This document shows, piece after piece, positions 25,562 to 37,500 of a stretch of DNA of 64,000 bases; position 1 is the first letter of the stretch, and the number at the start of each line of letters is the position of its first letter. Where the stretch lies: assembly GCA_010094045.1 (NCBI GenBank), contig ML986622.1, forward strand, positions 1 through 64,000. The letters run 5' to 3'. The notes beneath the pieces were generated by a model. It was not told the DNA's origin. It did no database searches and worked only from the letters and a program-made list of their open reading frames with translations. The DNA is from Lojkania enalia (Eukaryota > Ascomycota > Dothideomycetes > Pleosporales). The translations under genes were made by a program, and so were the position numbers.

Positions 25562-28500
25562 GAATTTTTGGAGATTGAGCGTCTTGGGGGTTTGAGTACA
25601 CACAGTGAAAGAAGGACATTTCCTTCTAGATATTGGAGTTAATGACTGGATGAATGGAATACTTGGAGAATAACTAAAATGCTTGAGGCAATCTAAGTGT
25701 TTTGTAATGATCTTTAGTGTAAGTTCGAGCCACCATAATACAGCAGATGAATATGAGGCTGTCATCGATGATCATTGCTCGATCCATGGAATTATACATG
25801 AGTGGCTTCGAAGCATGCTGCCATACCATTAAGTGCCTTTTAATCGCTGGATGAAGTCTATTAAACATCGCCATTATAGTTTGAAAGGTCTAAAACCTAG
25901 AGAGAGGTATTGAACGGAGGGAGAATTGTTGCTAAGTTCACGCCAACTCCTCGCGGTATAAAGCAAAATACCACTAATCATCCCTTCAATTACAATGTAA
26001 AATTATCAAAGCTCATATGGCTAACACTTACTGATTGATACTAAATGTCTCAATCGTGAATAGTCCACATTGTAGCCTTGCACACTTCAGCCTAGCCGTA
26101 GCAACAACCATCAATCACGACTATCTCTCATCCTACTAGCTAGGATCGGCTAGAGTTTTACACATAGAAATATTCCATGTCATTTCTAAGGGTCTTGCTG
26201 ATTGTAATCAGTTCGCCATGGATCCTCTAGGTCTAGCTAGTGCCGTGGTAGCCGCAGGAATAGCCGCGGAACTTCATGAGGTCTTGAGTTCATTGATAGA
26301 GATTGATAAATTAGCTTCCAGGAGCTACAGGAACTATTATCCAAAGTTTTGGCGTTGATGTTGAGGTTGAACTTTTCGGTCTCGATTTTCTAGTACCAAC
26401 AGATGGCTTTCAATTCTCAGATGCTCGAGGTCGTTTAGGTAACGTTGGAAGGTCTAATAGAGGTCCTCGGAGATCTAGCAGAGGCGACCCATATATTGAG
26501 CGAACGTTCCCTAAAAGGCTCGATGTGAGTGAAAGCTGCAATATGTTTGATCTTCAAAAAGGAACGAATGACGAAACAAATGTCGCAGTTAAAGAGTCAA
26601 ACTGAAGCGCTTGTGTATAAGTCAAGGTTATCGATCTATTAAATATCAATCAAACTACAGGATTGCGAGTTAGGCCGTTGAATATTTAAGTAAGTACTAT
26701 CAACTCTGTATATTCAAAGGCCTCTCCTCACCCGTAACAGCAATGGTTTTTCCGGAAGAAAATCGCAAAGCACCGCGCCGACCGTCCATTCTAAAAATGC
26801 AAGAAAAAACCTCAAGCAAACGCAGGTCAACCGACCAAAACCAAGCTTGTGAGCAATACATTAGGAGACTACCTTTAAAACATAGGTGACATTTTGATAA
26901 GCTAGCATTCGAAGATCAGCAGAGCTACTACACGAAGCTGGTTTGTAACAATGGTTCTAGTCAGATGGAAATACCGAAATTGAAGGAGTTCTGAAGCTAA
27001 TTTCTGAAAATTCTCGATTCGAGTCATATTGTACCAAGTCCACTTCGCGACTCCGAAGAGCTTGATTAGTTGTTCCTTATAATCCGCGGGAATACTTCGA
27101 ACATTCCAAATACTATACCATTTGATTGAGATATTCTCGTCACAATCATGGATTATTTGGAACTCTCCACGAGATTTTTTAGGCATTACTTACGGGAACG
27201 TCAAAATCGGTATATTAGAAACCAGATGATAACCGCCAACGTCCATGTTTTATCCTTCAAACACCCATATCCGAGACAGAGAACTGAACTCTTGCGTTGT
27301 CTTGGGACTCACAACAGCGTGCTCTGAGAGGAATTTTACAGGGTCTGCAAAGTCATGGAGTATGCCGTCCAGTATTATATATTGAAGATTCGCAAGCGGA
27401 GTCAGCTGCCCATCCATGAATCTCGCGGTGATACTCTGCAAGATTCTCACCGAGAACGATTCGAATGGCATCAAACGACGTGTTACTGAGCTGTACAAGG
27501 TCGAGCTTCGCACAAATTACGACGGATACCCTCAAAACAATATTTTGGAGGGACCAGGCAAGGGAAAACCCCCGAAATAAGACTTCGAAGAAATGATGTG
27601 GAGTCTCAACATTATCTGTCGTTTGGTCTTTCATGAGATGAAAATCCACTCCAATTCAGTACTCATTGACCAAAAACTCGACGAGATTAAAGCTACAGAA
27701 ATAAAGGTGGGTATCGATATGGGCGAAATTGAGTGGGAGGGCCATTTGAGATCAATATTAGGCTGCTTAAGAAAACAACTATTGTACCCTAAGACATAAC
27801 AGCGGCTCTATTGCTTGAGATTGCCTGTAAATAGGAAATTGCTCAAAGCTGGTTAGAAATTGTTTACAACCTTGTAGCTCAAAGAGACAACAAGGATAAT
27901 CCCGCCATGGCCAGGATTCCCACCGACATCGCGAACACTACCATGACGGCTTCGCGATGCTGACCATAGAGCATTGCTTTTCTGCAAGGTGCCTTCGTCT
28001 CATCTTTCTTTTCTATGGACATGTTCAATTGGCAGGCACCAGCTAGCTCATCTGTCGTCTCACGCTTTTGGATATACTGAGCAGTTACGGGACCCTTAAC
28101 TCTTATGGTCTTCATGGTCCAGTATTTTTGACTCGGGGCACACAATAGACACTATTAAGCAAAGCTTAGCCCTAGAACTCTTCGACGTGTTCCTTTAATG
28201 GATCAATTCAAGAAATTGTCATGGTATCGCAACAAGCGGATGTCTCGATCGAAGATGCAGAGGTACAATCAGTCGAAGAGGCCCAGCCCACGCATGCTTC
28301 TATTGTAGCTATCCCACCAGAGTTCATTCTAAGATATATGGTGCCGATTCCGTAGGTTTGAAGGGCCGACACTGTCTTCTAGGGACCTATAAGATGATTT
28401 CACAAATTTCAATAGAACCAATAAATTTGACACCTAAACACGTCTATGTGAGATGCTGCGTATTCGTGACTACCCTACTAGACTATGCAGATTCCGACTA

Positions 28501-29595
28501 CAAACTCAGGTTTCCGCATTATTTACTCTCCAACAATGCTTCAGAAAGTACCAACTATTCAGCGCCTCTACATTGTAAGGATAAAAGAACCAAACGACAA
28601 ACTACAGTCACGTTATTCCATAATAGGAAATCCCACCTGTACGCTATCCTTGTTAGGATTAGCTTAGTCCCAACGCTCAACCCTATCCACCTTCGATTCT
28701 CTGGTTCCTTGCACCCCACGCCTTAATCTATCAGTAGTAGCCATTTACTTATTTGCGGATTATAGATGGTCGCAGACATCTAAACTATATGCACGGATCG
28801 TTACATTTCCACGTACGGCACGTCTACACTCTTACGGTTACGATCAACGTAGATTATAGATTTCAAGTTACAATAACAGAGACATACATTTGTTCTTAGC
28901 AATCCCTAAGCTTGAATAAATGTTATGATGCCTTGAAATCTCATACAGGAAACTCCAATTACGCCCATTACGCCCTTATAAGCGCGTAACACTACGGCGT
29001 TTAGTTGTGTCCAAGACACATTATCGTCTTTCGTTCTTTGCCGCCTTAGACTTACTTATGCGGCTATTTGACAACTATTTAATTTAGGGTAATTAAATCC
29101 GAAAATCAAATTTATAATAGAAAGATGCCAGCTTTGTATTCTGAAGCCGGCAAAAGTCCTTAAGGAACCGTTTGCTATGAACACCCGAGTGAGACCTACA
29201 TGTATTCTTACTAGATTTTTATCCACAAGTATTGCGTATGTATATCCCTTACCAAATTGAGTTTCATGACCAATAATCGCACAGAATCTTCACCGCATAG
29301 TATATTCTAGAAAATAAAAACAGGAAATAATAGTATTACTGCTGCGTCATTGTTTAGTATAGTGATGGTCTTTCACCGCTTCAATAATAGTTTGCTTGCC
29401 TGTTCTTGCTTTGTCTGTTACCTCTCTACTGACTTCATAGCAACCAAACGCACTTACTATATGAATTCGCCTGACCTTAGCAACTAGTACCAACCATAAA
29501 CTACTGAAATACTCCTACTCAATGAGCTAGGCCTTTAGTTAAACTACTACCTGTAGACGAGTCTTACCTTCCCTCAGGGTATTTTACAAAGCGTA
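25562..29595. other. AT-rich gene-poor stretch with degenerate fragments
   Basis: About 4 kb without an intact gene model. It is AT-rich, with stops in all frames and short unrelated frames (for example minus-strand pieces at 26902-27186 and 27353-27649, and a frame with one terminal hydrophobic segment at 27879-28145). One piece, at 26218, resembles the start of a STAND/NLR-type protein. The composition would fit repeat-induced point mutation of old duplicated DNA, but I could not compute dinucleotide indices. Confidence 0.5.
26218..26358 (+). pseudogene. Fragment of a fungal STAND/NLR-like N-terminal domain
   Basis: A 46-codon frame begins MDPLGLASAVVAAGIAAELHE and soon meets a stop. The opening MDPLGLAS followed by an Ala/Val/Ile-rich amphipathic helix is how many fungal NACHT/ankyrin STAND proteins and related N-terminal domains begin. 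The frame that would continue it (EELQELLSKVLALMLRL) is shifted, and nothing coherent follows, so I call it a decayed remnant. A chance resemblance is possible because the motif is short. Confidence 0.35.
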
Positions 29596-30652
29596 ATGAA
29601 CACCAACGACATCGTTCAGAGAAACAAAATCTGGGACCCGGATGATGATGAATTCGATCGCTGGCCTATTCCAGATGTGTAAGTCTTCTTCCCTCTATTA
29701 CCTCCATAGATACTAATCCACACAGACCCATCAGTACAAGGCAGCCTGCTCGAGATGCCCAGAAAACCGATACACACCACAGCGCAAACAGCGCCGTCAT
29801 GACATATCGCAAGTTCTCCGGCAGCTACAACCCAAGTCTATTAGATCGTGTAGGCAACGATGAAGACAGCAAAGACGAGCGCGCGACAATTGAAGAACTC
29901 CGTGATCCAAACTGGAGCGATCATTTGGGTGCAGACCTCCACGATAATTTGATGAAAGTATACTTTGCGAAATGCCAGCAATTGCCTACTGAGCTTCCAG
30001 CTCGGTATATGCATGTTGTCGACTATACGGCATATCTGTGCTCAGAGAGTGCTGTGAGTGCGCATTTGCGTCCAAGACTTGCAGATGGTGTCGCTACGGT
30101 ACTATTCAATACCAGCTCCAAATGCCTTGATAGTTTTATTGATCCAAAGGTCAAGGTATTTGAGTGGCGACGCAATGTTCACCATCTTGCCAACGAAAGC
30201 CTTTCAGCAGTAATTAGGCGTGTCGGGAACGAGGTACTAGTAAGTTACTTCAAGTATAGATACTCGCTAGATGCAGTGTTAACATTTCGATGCAGACTGG
30301 AACGTATCGCAACCACGGTTTCCAGTACCTCTGGAGCCATTATATCAAGTCTGCCATCGACTTTACTGGTAAGTGGGGCGAAGTATATGCCGCTACTAGT
30401 CGAGGTACGACGCCAGTCTCACTGGCAGGGCCTATTTGGGATGATTTCACGGCTACTGATGGAACGGCAACAGAGGACCCAACAAACCCGAAGTTTGCAT
30501 TGTTCGTGGGTCGAGAACTTGCCGTTATGCTACTAAGAGGTGGCTATTGGGACTACGATTGGGAGGCAGGCATGACGGTAGAGTGGGAAGCTGACGGAAG
30601 GGTTCTTCAAGGAACTATGAAGGGGAGGCATAACGAACGTGCAAGTGGGTAA
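29596..30652 (+). CDS. Hypothetical protein, 317 residues
   Basis: Three exons (29596-29678, 29726-30239, 30296-30652) with phases 2 and 0 give 954 nt, 317 residues. It opens MNTNDIVQRNKIWDPDDDEF and is acidic and hydrophilic at the N-terminus. The middle (LPARYMHVVDYTAYLCSESA, FEWRRNVHHLANESLSAVIR) and end (YRNHGFQYLWSHYIKSA, KFALFVGRELAVMLLRGGYW) look like a folded globular domain rich in Trp and Tyr. There is no signal peptide, membrane helix or motif that I recognise. Consistent splice phases and good donor/acceptor sites support a real gene; the family is unknown to me. It borders the gene-poor stretch, so it may be lineage-specific. Confidence 0.65.
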
Positions 30653-30888
30653 GAATATGAGGATGACTGATAAAACTGCGTGATTCTATCTATCTCTCAT
30701 ATTTCTAGTGAAGTCATTATTGCATGAGAGGGGTTCCTGATTAATTATGTAGACACATCTAGTAAAGACGTGTGAACCTACACGTCATGTGACTCCGCCC
30801 ATGCTATTTCAAAGCGATCAAGACCGCCAGCGTCTCGACCTCTATCAGCCCAACCACCCTCTGTTCAGCCCCTCGAATCCTCATGATA

Positions 30889-31709
30889 TTACTCTCCTCC
30901 ACCAACCCCCATGGACAGATCCATCCCCGAGTCCCTCCTGGGCATCTCTTCGATTACTTCTCTCCCGCCACTGAACATTCCGACCCTCACCACCAGAACC
31001 TCTACATCGTTCGGTCTAACATCCCACAAGCCCTCCAAGAATAGAACATTCGCCGCCTTCCAACTAACATCTCTCGCCTCTCTCTTCACCTGTTGCTCAT
31101 CCTTCCTCCTCCTATCGCGCTCCTCCTCCACGAAATTTGCCGTCCATGGCGCCATCGAATCATTCATTCCGCAAGCCTGTTCTGCGCCCCATATAGCTTC
31201 CCAAGAGCCGTCCGATTTGATTTGAGATTTAGTGATGAGAGTATACGGACGTGGGTGTGCGGTTCCGAGACACGAGGTGGATGGAGAAGAAGGGTGGCGA
31301 TAGAAGCCAGACTATACACATAATCATCATTTATACGCCCTCTTCACACGTCATCGAAAAGGATATTGATTAATATCATAGGAATGCAAAGTTGAAAAGT
31401 TGGAAAATAGAAACTTACAATTACCCAATCTCCCCGCCTCCAAACAAAGAATTTAGAGCTCCCATACCTATCCCTATACCCATGCAGAACTAGCTTGAAG
31501 TCGAGAACATTTTTTCTGTCGAGCAAAGCTTCTAGGGAGCCTGGGGATGTCAACATGACATTGTACAGTAGTGTGCATATGGAATCGCAGAGTCGGAGGT
31601 CTGGTGTATTAACGCAACTTGGGTGGTGGTGTTTCTCGATGATGTGGGGGAAATTGGTTGGCGCGTCCCAGGAGAGGAGGTGGTGGATTGCAAAGCTTAG
31701 GGGGGCCAT
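30889..31709 (-). CDS. Hypothetical protein, 237 residues
   Basis: Two exons (31709-31419, 31311-30889) join in phase 0 across a 107-nt intron. The joined frame runs from MAPLSFAIHHLLSWDAPTNF through LHGYRDRYGSSKFFVWRRG to SGFYRHPSSPSTS, SDGSWEAIWGAEQACG and a charged middle helix (FVEEERDRRRKDEQQVKREA). The open frame continues for about 80 codons upstream of the first Met of the second exon, which supports the splice. No known domain is recognised. The gene converges on the 317-residue gene, with only about 240 bp between their ends. Confidence 0.55.
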
Positions 31710-31999
31710 GTTGTGAGGTTATAAAAAGGTTAGTTGGGGAGAGAAAGAGTTAATAAGAGGTGGAGCTTGGGATTAAGTAATGAGAGGGATTATACCTAGT
31801 GCAGATTGCTCTTTCCGCGTTATTTTCGGGTACTTGCGTGATGTAAAGGTAGGGATTCCCGTCCCTCCGGTGGCCAGGTGACTCAATAATACAGTTCGAC
31901 GCTACATGAGAAATCATTAATTTATTCATTTCTGCAAATCTATGGGTATCATATGCCTATCTATCCTTTGCAATTTCCACGGTTTTTATTCCACGGTTT

Positions 32000-33022
32000 T
32001 TATTCCTTACTTCTTGTCTTATCCCCAAACATCTCTGCCCCCAAGTCATTTAAAAACCGATCCACACGGCCCTTGTTCTGCTTATCTCGAATCTTCTGCC
32101 TTTTCTCTGCAATCATCTTTGCCCTCTCCTCAACCTGTTTCTTCCTTGCCGCCCTCGCCCTCTCTGTCTCCTGTCTCTCCTTCTCCAAATTCGTCATCTG
32201 CTCCTTGCGCTCCTCCTCATCCCTCGAGAAATACATAAACCCAGTGCCCCGCGCCCTGGCTTCTTTCCTACCGTCGAAGTGTTCGTCAGGTGGCGGCGTG
32301 GGCTCTCTATCTCGTTTCGCGGCGAGGTCAGCCATCTGCTGCGCAATCGTTTCATCGGGGTTGAACGCGTTAACCTGAATCGTATCTCCGTATATAATTC
32401 CCTGGGGGGCGCTCGGTCGTGCGGTAAAACGATCCGGCTCATCAGCCGCCAGCATTTTCTTCCGCCTCTCTTCTCTCGCAATCTGCGCCCTCGTCCCTTT
32501 CCTCGTCCTCCCAAACTCATCAACGTACTCAAACAACTCTTCCTCTTCCGATTCTTCCGACTCCGAGGAAGACGACGATTCCGGTTCGTCTTTTGCCTGC
32601 TTCTCCGCCCACTTTGTGTCGAAATCTACGCCGTACTTCTCCTCCACATCCTCGATATCGCCCCGCTTCAGCGCATTATACAGCCGTGTCTTCTCCTCCA
32701 TCCGTCGCTTCGTGCGCCGCCATGTGGCATCATCTTCTGCTTTTTCCTCGGCTGTCCGCCCGCGGTGCTTTTGCGTGAAGTCGGAGTCTTCTAGATCTTT
32801 GAGAGCACGCTTCTTGACGCCCTTGTTGTGAGTTTTGAAGATGTCTTCCTTCTTCGGTCGCGCACGGCCGGTGACAGAGGACTTGTCTCTCGATGACGAA
32901 GTGGAGGCGATGAGGCTGGAGAGCTGCGATGAGAAGGCGAGGGTGCTGGAGCTGGATATTTCTTTTGCCTTAGTGCGGGAGGCAGGACGCTGACCGTAGA
33001 GATGCGCGTCCTTTGATGCCAT
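32000..33022 (-). CDS. CCDC174-family nuclear coiled-coil protein (DUF4078)
   Basis: A single exon of 340 residues starting MASKDAHLYGQRPA; an in-frame upstream Met exists, but this start fits the homologues better. The conserved DUF4078 block GTGFMYFSRDEEERKEQMTN lies near residue 270. Upstream are a basic segment (RARPKKEDIFKTHNKGVKKRA), an acidic Ser/Glu run (residues about 145-165) and FEYVDEFGRTRKGTRAQI; a Lys/Arg/Glu-rich helix closes the protein. Human CCDC174 is a nuclear protein linked to the exon-junction complex; fungal homologues are uncharacterised. The gene is divergent from HOM6 with 349 bp between start codons. Confidence 0.85.
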   Translation of the reverse strand: MASKDAHLYGQRPASRTKAKEISSSSTLAFSSQLSSLIASTSSSRDKSSVTGRARPKKEDIFKTHNKGVKKRALKDLEDSDFTQKHRGRTAEEKAEDDATWRRTKRRMEEKTRLYNALKRGDIEDVEEKYGVDFDTKWAEKQAKDEPESSSSSESEESEEEELFEYVDEFGRTRKGTRAQIAREERRKKMLAADEPDRFTARPSAPQGIIYGDTIQVNAFNPDETIAQQMADLAAKRDREPTPPPDEHFDGRKEARARGTGFMYFSRDEEERKEQMTNLEKERQETERARAARKKQVEERAKMIAEKRQKIRDKQNKGRVDRFLNDLGAEMFGDKTRSKE

Positions 33023-33371
33023 TGCCCTGATAATCCTCCAACAAGACTGGGAGCAAATGTGGGCGATGGGCAAGGATGGGCTGTTGGTGATTTTGCAGAT
33101 TTGGGTGCGGTGATGTCGGTGGTGAGTGATAGGGCTGAGCCGCGTCGGCGGTCGGAGATTGAGGGAGCTTGGCTATTGGCGGGGCACGTGCGGGGTGATG
33201 TTTTCAGCATCTCAAAATTACCCACGATGCCTAAAAAGCAAGTCACTATTCACTACATGCGGCGTCATTTCTGCATCAGAGCTCTTTCCTTTTCGCGACC
33301 CTCTTTCACGCCTCGTTAAATCCTCCCAATCTACCCCCTAACAACTCAATTGACTTCAAACGAAACCCAGA

Positions 33372-34554
33372 ATGCCTCTCCCGCGACAAGTCTTCATCGC
33401 CGTTATCGGTCAGCCGCCCGCCCAAACCTAGGAAAGCTTCTCTAGAACACAATTCACCTCTAACACATGATACAGGCGCCGGCGGTGTCGGAAAAGCCTT
33501 CCTCGCCCAGCTCTCCCACCTCGCGTCCAACCTCTCCCGCTCCCCCGGCGCACCCACCTACCTCTCTCTCATCCTCCTTAGCACATCCAAAAAGTCCGTC
33601 TACCACTCCGATTACAAATCCCTCAGCAACTGGGAAGCGGAGCTGCAAAACTCGACAACCCCACCGCTACCGCTCCCGCAGCTCGCCGACTACCTGGTCA
33701 AAGCGCCCGGCAAGGTCGTCTTGGTGGACAATACGAGCAACCAGGATGTCGCTGATAGCTATCCGCCGTTCCTAAAGAAGGGTATCAGCATCGTAACGCC
33801 GAATAAGAAGGCTTTTAGCTCGACGTATCAGTTATGGACGGATATTTTTAGTGGCGCGGCGAATGGGACGGGCACCGGTGGCTACGTTTTCCATGAGTCA
33901 TCTGTTGGGGCGGGACTCCCCGTAATTTCGACATTGAAGGATCTTGTGGAGACGGGGGATGATGTGCGGAAAATTGAGGGGGTGTTTAGTGGCACTATGA
34001 GCTTCCTTTTCAACTCGTTCCAGCCGGTGAGCGGAGGCGGAGGCAAGTTCTCCGCCGAAGTCAAAACGGCGAAGGAGAAAGGGTTCACAGAGCCGGATCC
34101 GCGGGATGATCTGAACGGCCTAGATGTTGCAAGGAAGCTTACAATTTTGGCACGTCTTGTGGGTTTGAAAATCGAGTCACCAACCTCGTTCCCTGTACAG
34201 TCTCTAATCCCCAAGGAGCTCGAGTCCTGTTCATCTGGCGACGAATTTCTATCTCGACTCCCAGAATTTGACAACGAGATGGAAGAACTGAAGGCGGATG
34301 CAGAGAAGGAGGGCAAGGTTGTTCGATTCGTTGGCAGTGTAGATGTGCCCAAGGGAGAGGTAAAGGTCGGACTAGAGAAATTCGACAAGAGCCACCCAAT
34401 CGCAGCGCTCAAGGGCAGCGACAATATCATCGCTTTTTACACAAAGAGGTACGGCGACAACCCCTTGATCATCCAGGGCGCCGGTGCTGGAGGCGAAGTG
34501 ACGGCAATGGGAGTTACTAGCGATCTCATCAAGGTCGTTAGGTTGCTGCAGTAA
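33372..34554 (+). CDS. HOM6: Homoserine dehydrogenase
   Basis: Two exons (33372-33408, 33476-34554) give 1116 nt, 371 residues (yeast Hom6 has 359). The enzyme reduces aspartate semialdehyde to homoserine with NAD(P)H, the branch point to threonine and methionine. The intron splits the dinucleotide-binding loop (VIG/AGGVGKAF), so the 12-codon first exon is easily missed. Further signatures are LVDNTSNQDVA, SIVTPNKKAFS, the catalytic-region lysine in VISTLKDLVETGDD, IEGVFSGTMSFLFN, the family signature EPDPRDDLNGLDVARK and the C-terminal IIQGAGAGGEVTAMGV. No ACT or aspartokinase domain is attached, as usual in fungi. Confidence 0.96.
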
Positions 34555-37500
34555 AAGAAAAAATAGAGCGACTGTAATACGAGTTTCGAGGCATGATACT
34601 CTGCGAGCTAGTGCAGTTAGGTTCTATAACTATAGATCATACCAAAAACTGGGATAATTCATCGGTGTAGTACATTTTGACGATAACCTTTTCTTCTGAG
34701 ATTTTCTAGATCGTGCGACTCTCTTGGCACCCTTTGTACAAACCCTTTGTTATTGATACCATAGTTAACATCCGAAGTTGAGCATTAGGGTATTACAAAC
34801 CAAATGCACAAATAGTCCCCTTCCTATTCAGCGTCCCGCTGAAAGTTAGTCTTGTTCGGTGCTAAGGATGTTACGCTTTGCTTCCAGACTTTGAAAGCGT
34901 TCGAACACAAGTACACGCTCCTCGTACATTAGAAAAAAAACCAAATTATATATATATATATATAATAAAAATAAAAATAAAAATAAGAATAAGAATAAGA
35001 ACAAGATCTAGGGACATATACTAAGTATCCAACAATTATACCACCTCCAGTAACACATATGCATCTCACCAGAACCCACAAAGACCCCAAAACTCCTGTC
35101 CACACCAAGCACAACGCAGACCCACATAACTCTTCTCAAATACCACCCACCACCTACGCATCTCCGCACACTTATCCCTCCTATAACAGATCCCTCAGCA
35201 CTGCTTTCTTACTTCCAATACAACGCATATATACCTTTCTTTTAAGCATCGAAGCGGAAAGACGGACATATCATATTACCAAAATGATCTTGTTACAAAA
35301 TCCTAAAAAGATTCATACCGTCTCGATGCTATCTAGACGTTGTTCACCTATGATTAGTAGAATAATGTATTTGTTCTAGATCCATACTCGAGGCACTCTT
35401 ATGACAGAGCCTACGGTATAAGTGTCGATTGTACTAGAGTAGCGAGCTATTTCTGACGTCAAGAAGCTGCGCATATACGACAGAACACGAAACATACTCA
35501 TCATTAAGGCTCATAAATGTCAAACTAGCGTCAGCCAAGTGCAGAGCATAGCAATGTAGACAGCCATATCGAAAACACGAATTCCTACCGAGCTATCCAC
35601 GAGGTGCTGATCTCTTCAAGCATGAGCTACGGCTTGCAGTTCAATATTGCCAATATTGTTGTGATATTACTCAGAAGCATACAAGACAAGATCAAGGGAA
35701 CTGCTTCGCTATACCCTTGTACGGTACAGCATGCCATCGGACAAACACCCCGCACAGAGAAACGATCTTCGTAGTAGATCACACTAACGACACACCACTC
35801 ACCTCCGCCATCGGGAAACCTACGTCCACTCTGCTGTCCGGTACGACGAAGACGTCGTCATGCCGCTTCTCTTACCCTCGCGCAGTAGGGCTACCTAAAG
35901 AGTACGTTTGACAAACAACATCGACTACCTCGCATTTACGTAAATTCACGCTTCGAGAAAAAGAATTACCGGTGTAAATATCGCTTGGGATGCCTCTGCG
36001 CCACAGTCGTACATGAAACCCGAAAACTTCCAACCCAAAGCGCCGCAATTTATGTGTCGCATTCGCTCGATTCTAGACTGCTCGGTAGACGTTTTTACGA
36101 CGCTGTAGTGCCATTGAATGCTCATAATATGAACAAGGCTTGAAGCTCAATAAGAGACAAAATAGGATGAAAGAGAGCGGCACATGCTATCTAAAATTGA
36201 CAAGAGACCCATATACACTAATCATGAGAGCTTGAACACTCATAAGACATGATTCAATCGAGGATTTGCTGGGAAGTGACTGCCCAGAAAAGACCTTCGG
36301 CACCTGAGACAGAAACTAAGACATAGATGTAACGGTAGATGCGGAGGAGACACGAAAACAGCAAATATCCGCTGGATAGTCTGGGGAATCTGCTGAGGGG
36401 ACTTGGCCGCGACGCCGACAAAGTGGGTGGGGGAGGATTCCCAACGTACTAATTCGTGTCACTGGCGGAGCTGAACGTGGTGAGCAAGTTCAAGAATACT
36501 GCCAAGGTTTGGCCAAGTCCTTTTAAGCTCCATTGACTTGCTCAGTCGCCGCGCAAAGCGGGGCCAAATCCGCAGGAGGACAAGGGCTGCGCTCCGACTA
36601 AGACTTCGTATAATTAATCCTGTAAGAGGAAACTGATTTATGGAGTGAGGCCTGAATGCTGAAAATTCGTGTAACATGTATGAGGTCGGGATAGACTAAA
36701 TGATGGGGTGATTTTGGGGGGAAACATGGGAGTTATCTCTGCTCAGTACTATTCTCGCGGCCTGCTTCTAGACTACAGACGACATGAGTGGTAGTAAGTC
36801 GCATAGGCGCACATAAGTAATAATCCGACGCCTGTTCTAGAATCAGATTAGTTCGAGCACCGAGATTTCACTTACCCGGAGTACATTTCTTTTCTCATAT
36901 GTTTGAACCAACCGAAGGGTCCGATATCAAAGGATAACATCCCAAACATCGAGATGACGGATTGGCTGATCTTAACAAAGCCACGCCGGCAACTATTATC
37001 CCGAGTGAATAGATCTCAGCCTCGGGAATTATAGAATGCCATCCGCAGAGGATATAGCTAGATTGCGAATAGACTTACATAATTGAGACAGGAGATGCCA
37101 AGCCCACGTCGATTTTGGAAGCGCCAAATCATGCATTCGTGATTTGGTTGATGCATAGTTCGTTAGATATTGCAGGAGAATAGTCGAATAAATTTGGCTC
37201 TACCCCTAATTAGTATCGAACGACTGTCTCGTGACGCAGGAAGGGAGCTTTGAAGATGGATGCATGTCTGCTAGCTCTAGTATTTTAAGCCCTGGAACCA
37301 TAGTACCTATTATTGGGCCAAGGGATACGTAGATCAAGCTGAAGATGAAATGGTGTTGCACCCAGAGCTTTGGAACTTCTTGTGCTTTGCGTGGCCTTTG
37401 GAAGTGCTCAGGTCCCGGTAGTATCTATTTAGGGTTAGCCAGCTATAGGCAGGCGCTCCATTTCCGCTGGTCGGAGGTTCTTGGCGTGCAGCTTATTCTG

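Noticed and set aside
26902..27649. Two minus-strand frames that might be one spliced gene
   Set aside because: No splice pair keeps a convincing frame and no domain was recognised; treated as part of the degenerate stretch.
27879..28145. Small minus-strand frame ending in a hydrophobic segment
   Set aside because: One terminal hydrophobic stretch in AT-rich DNA with no homology or splice evidence is not enough to call a gene.
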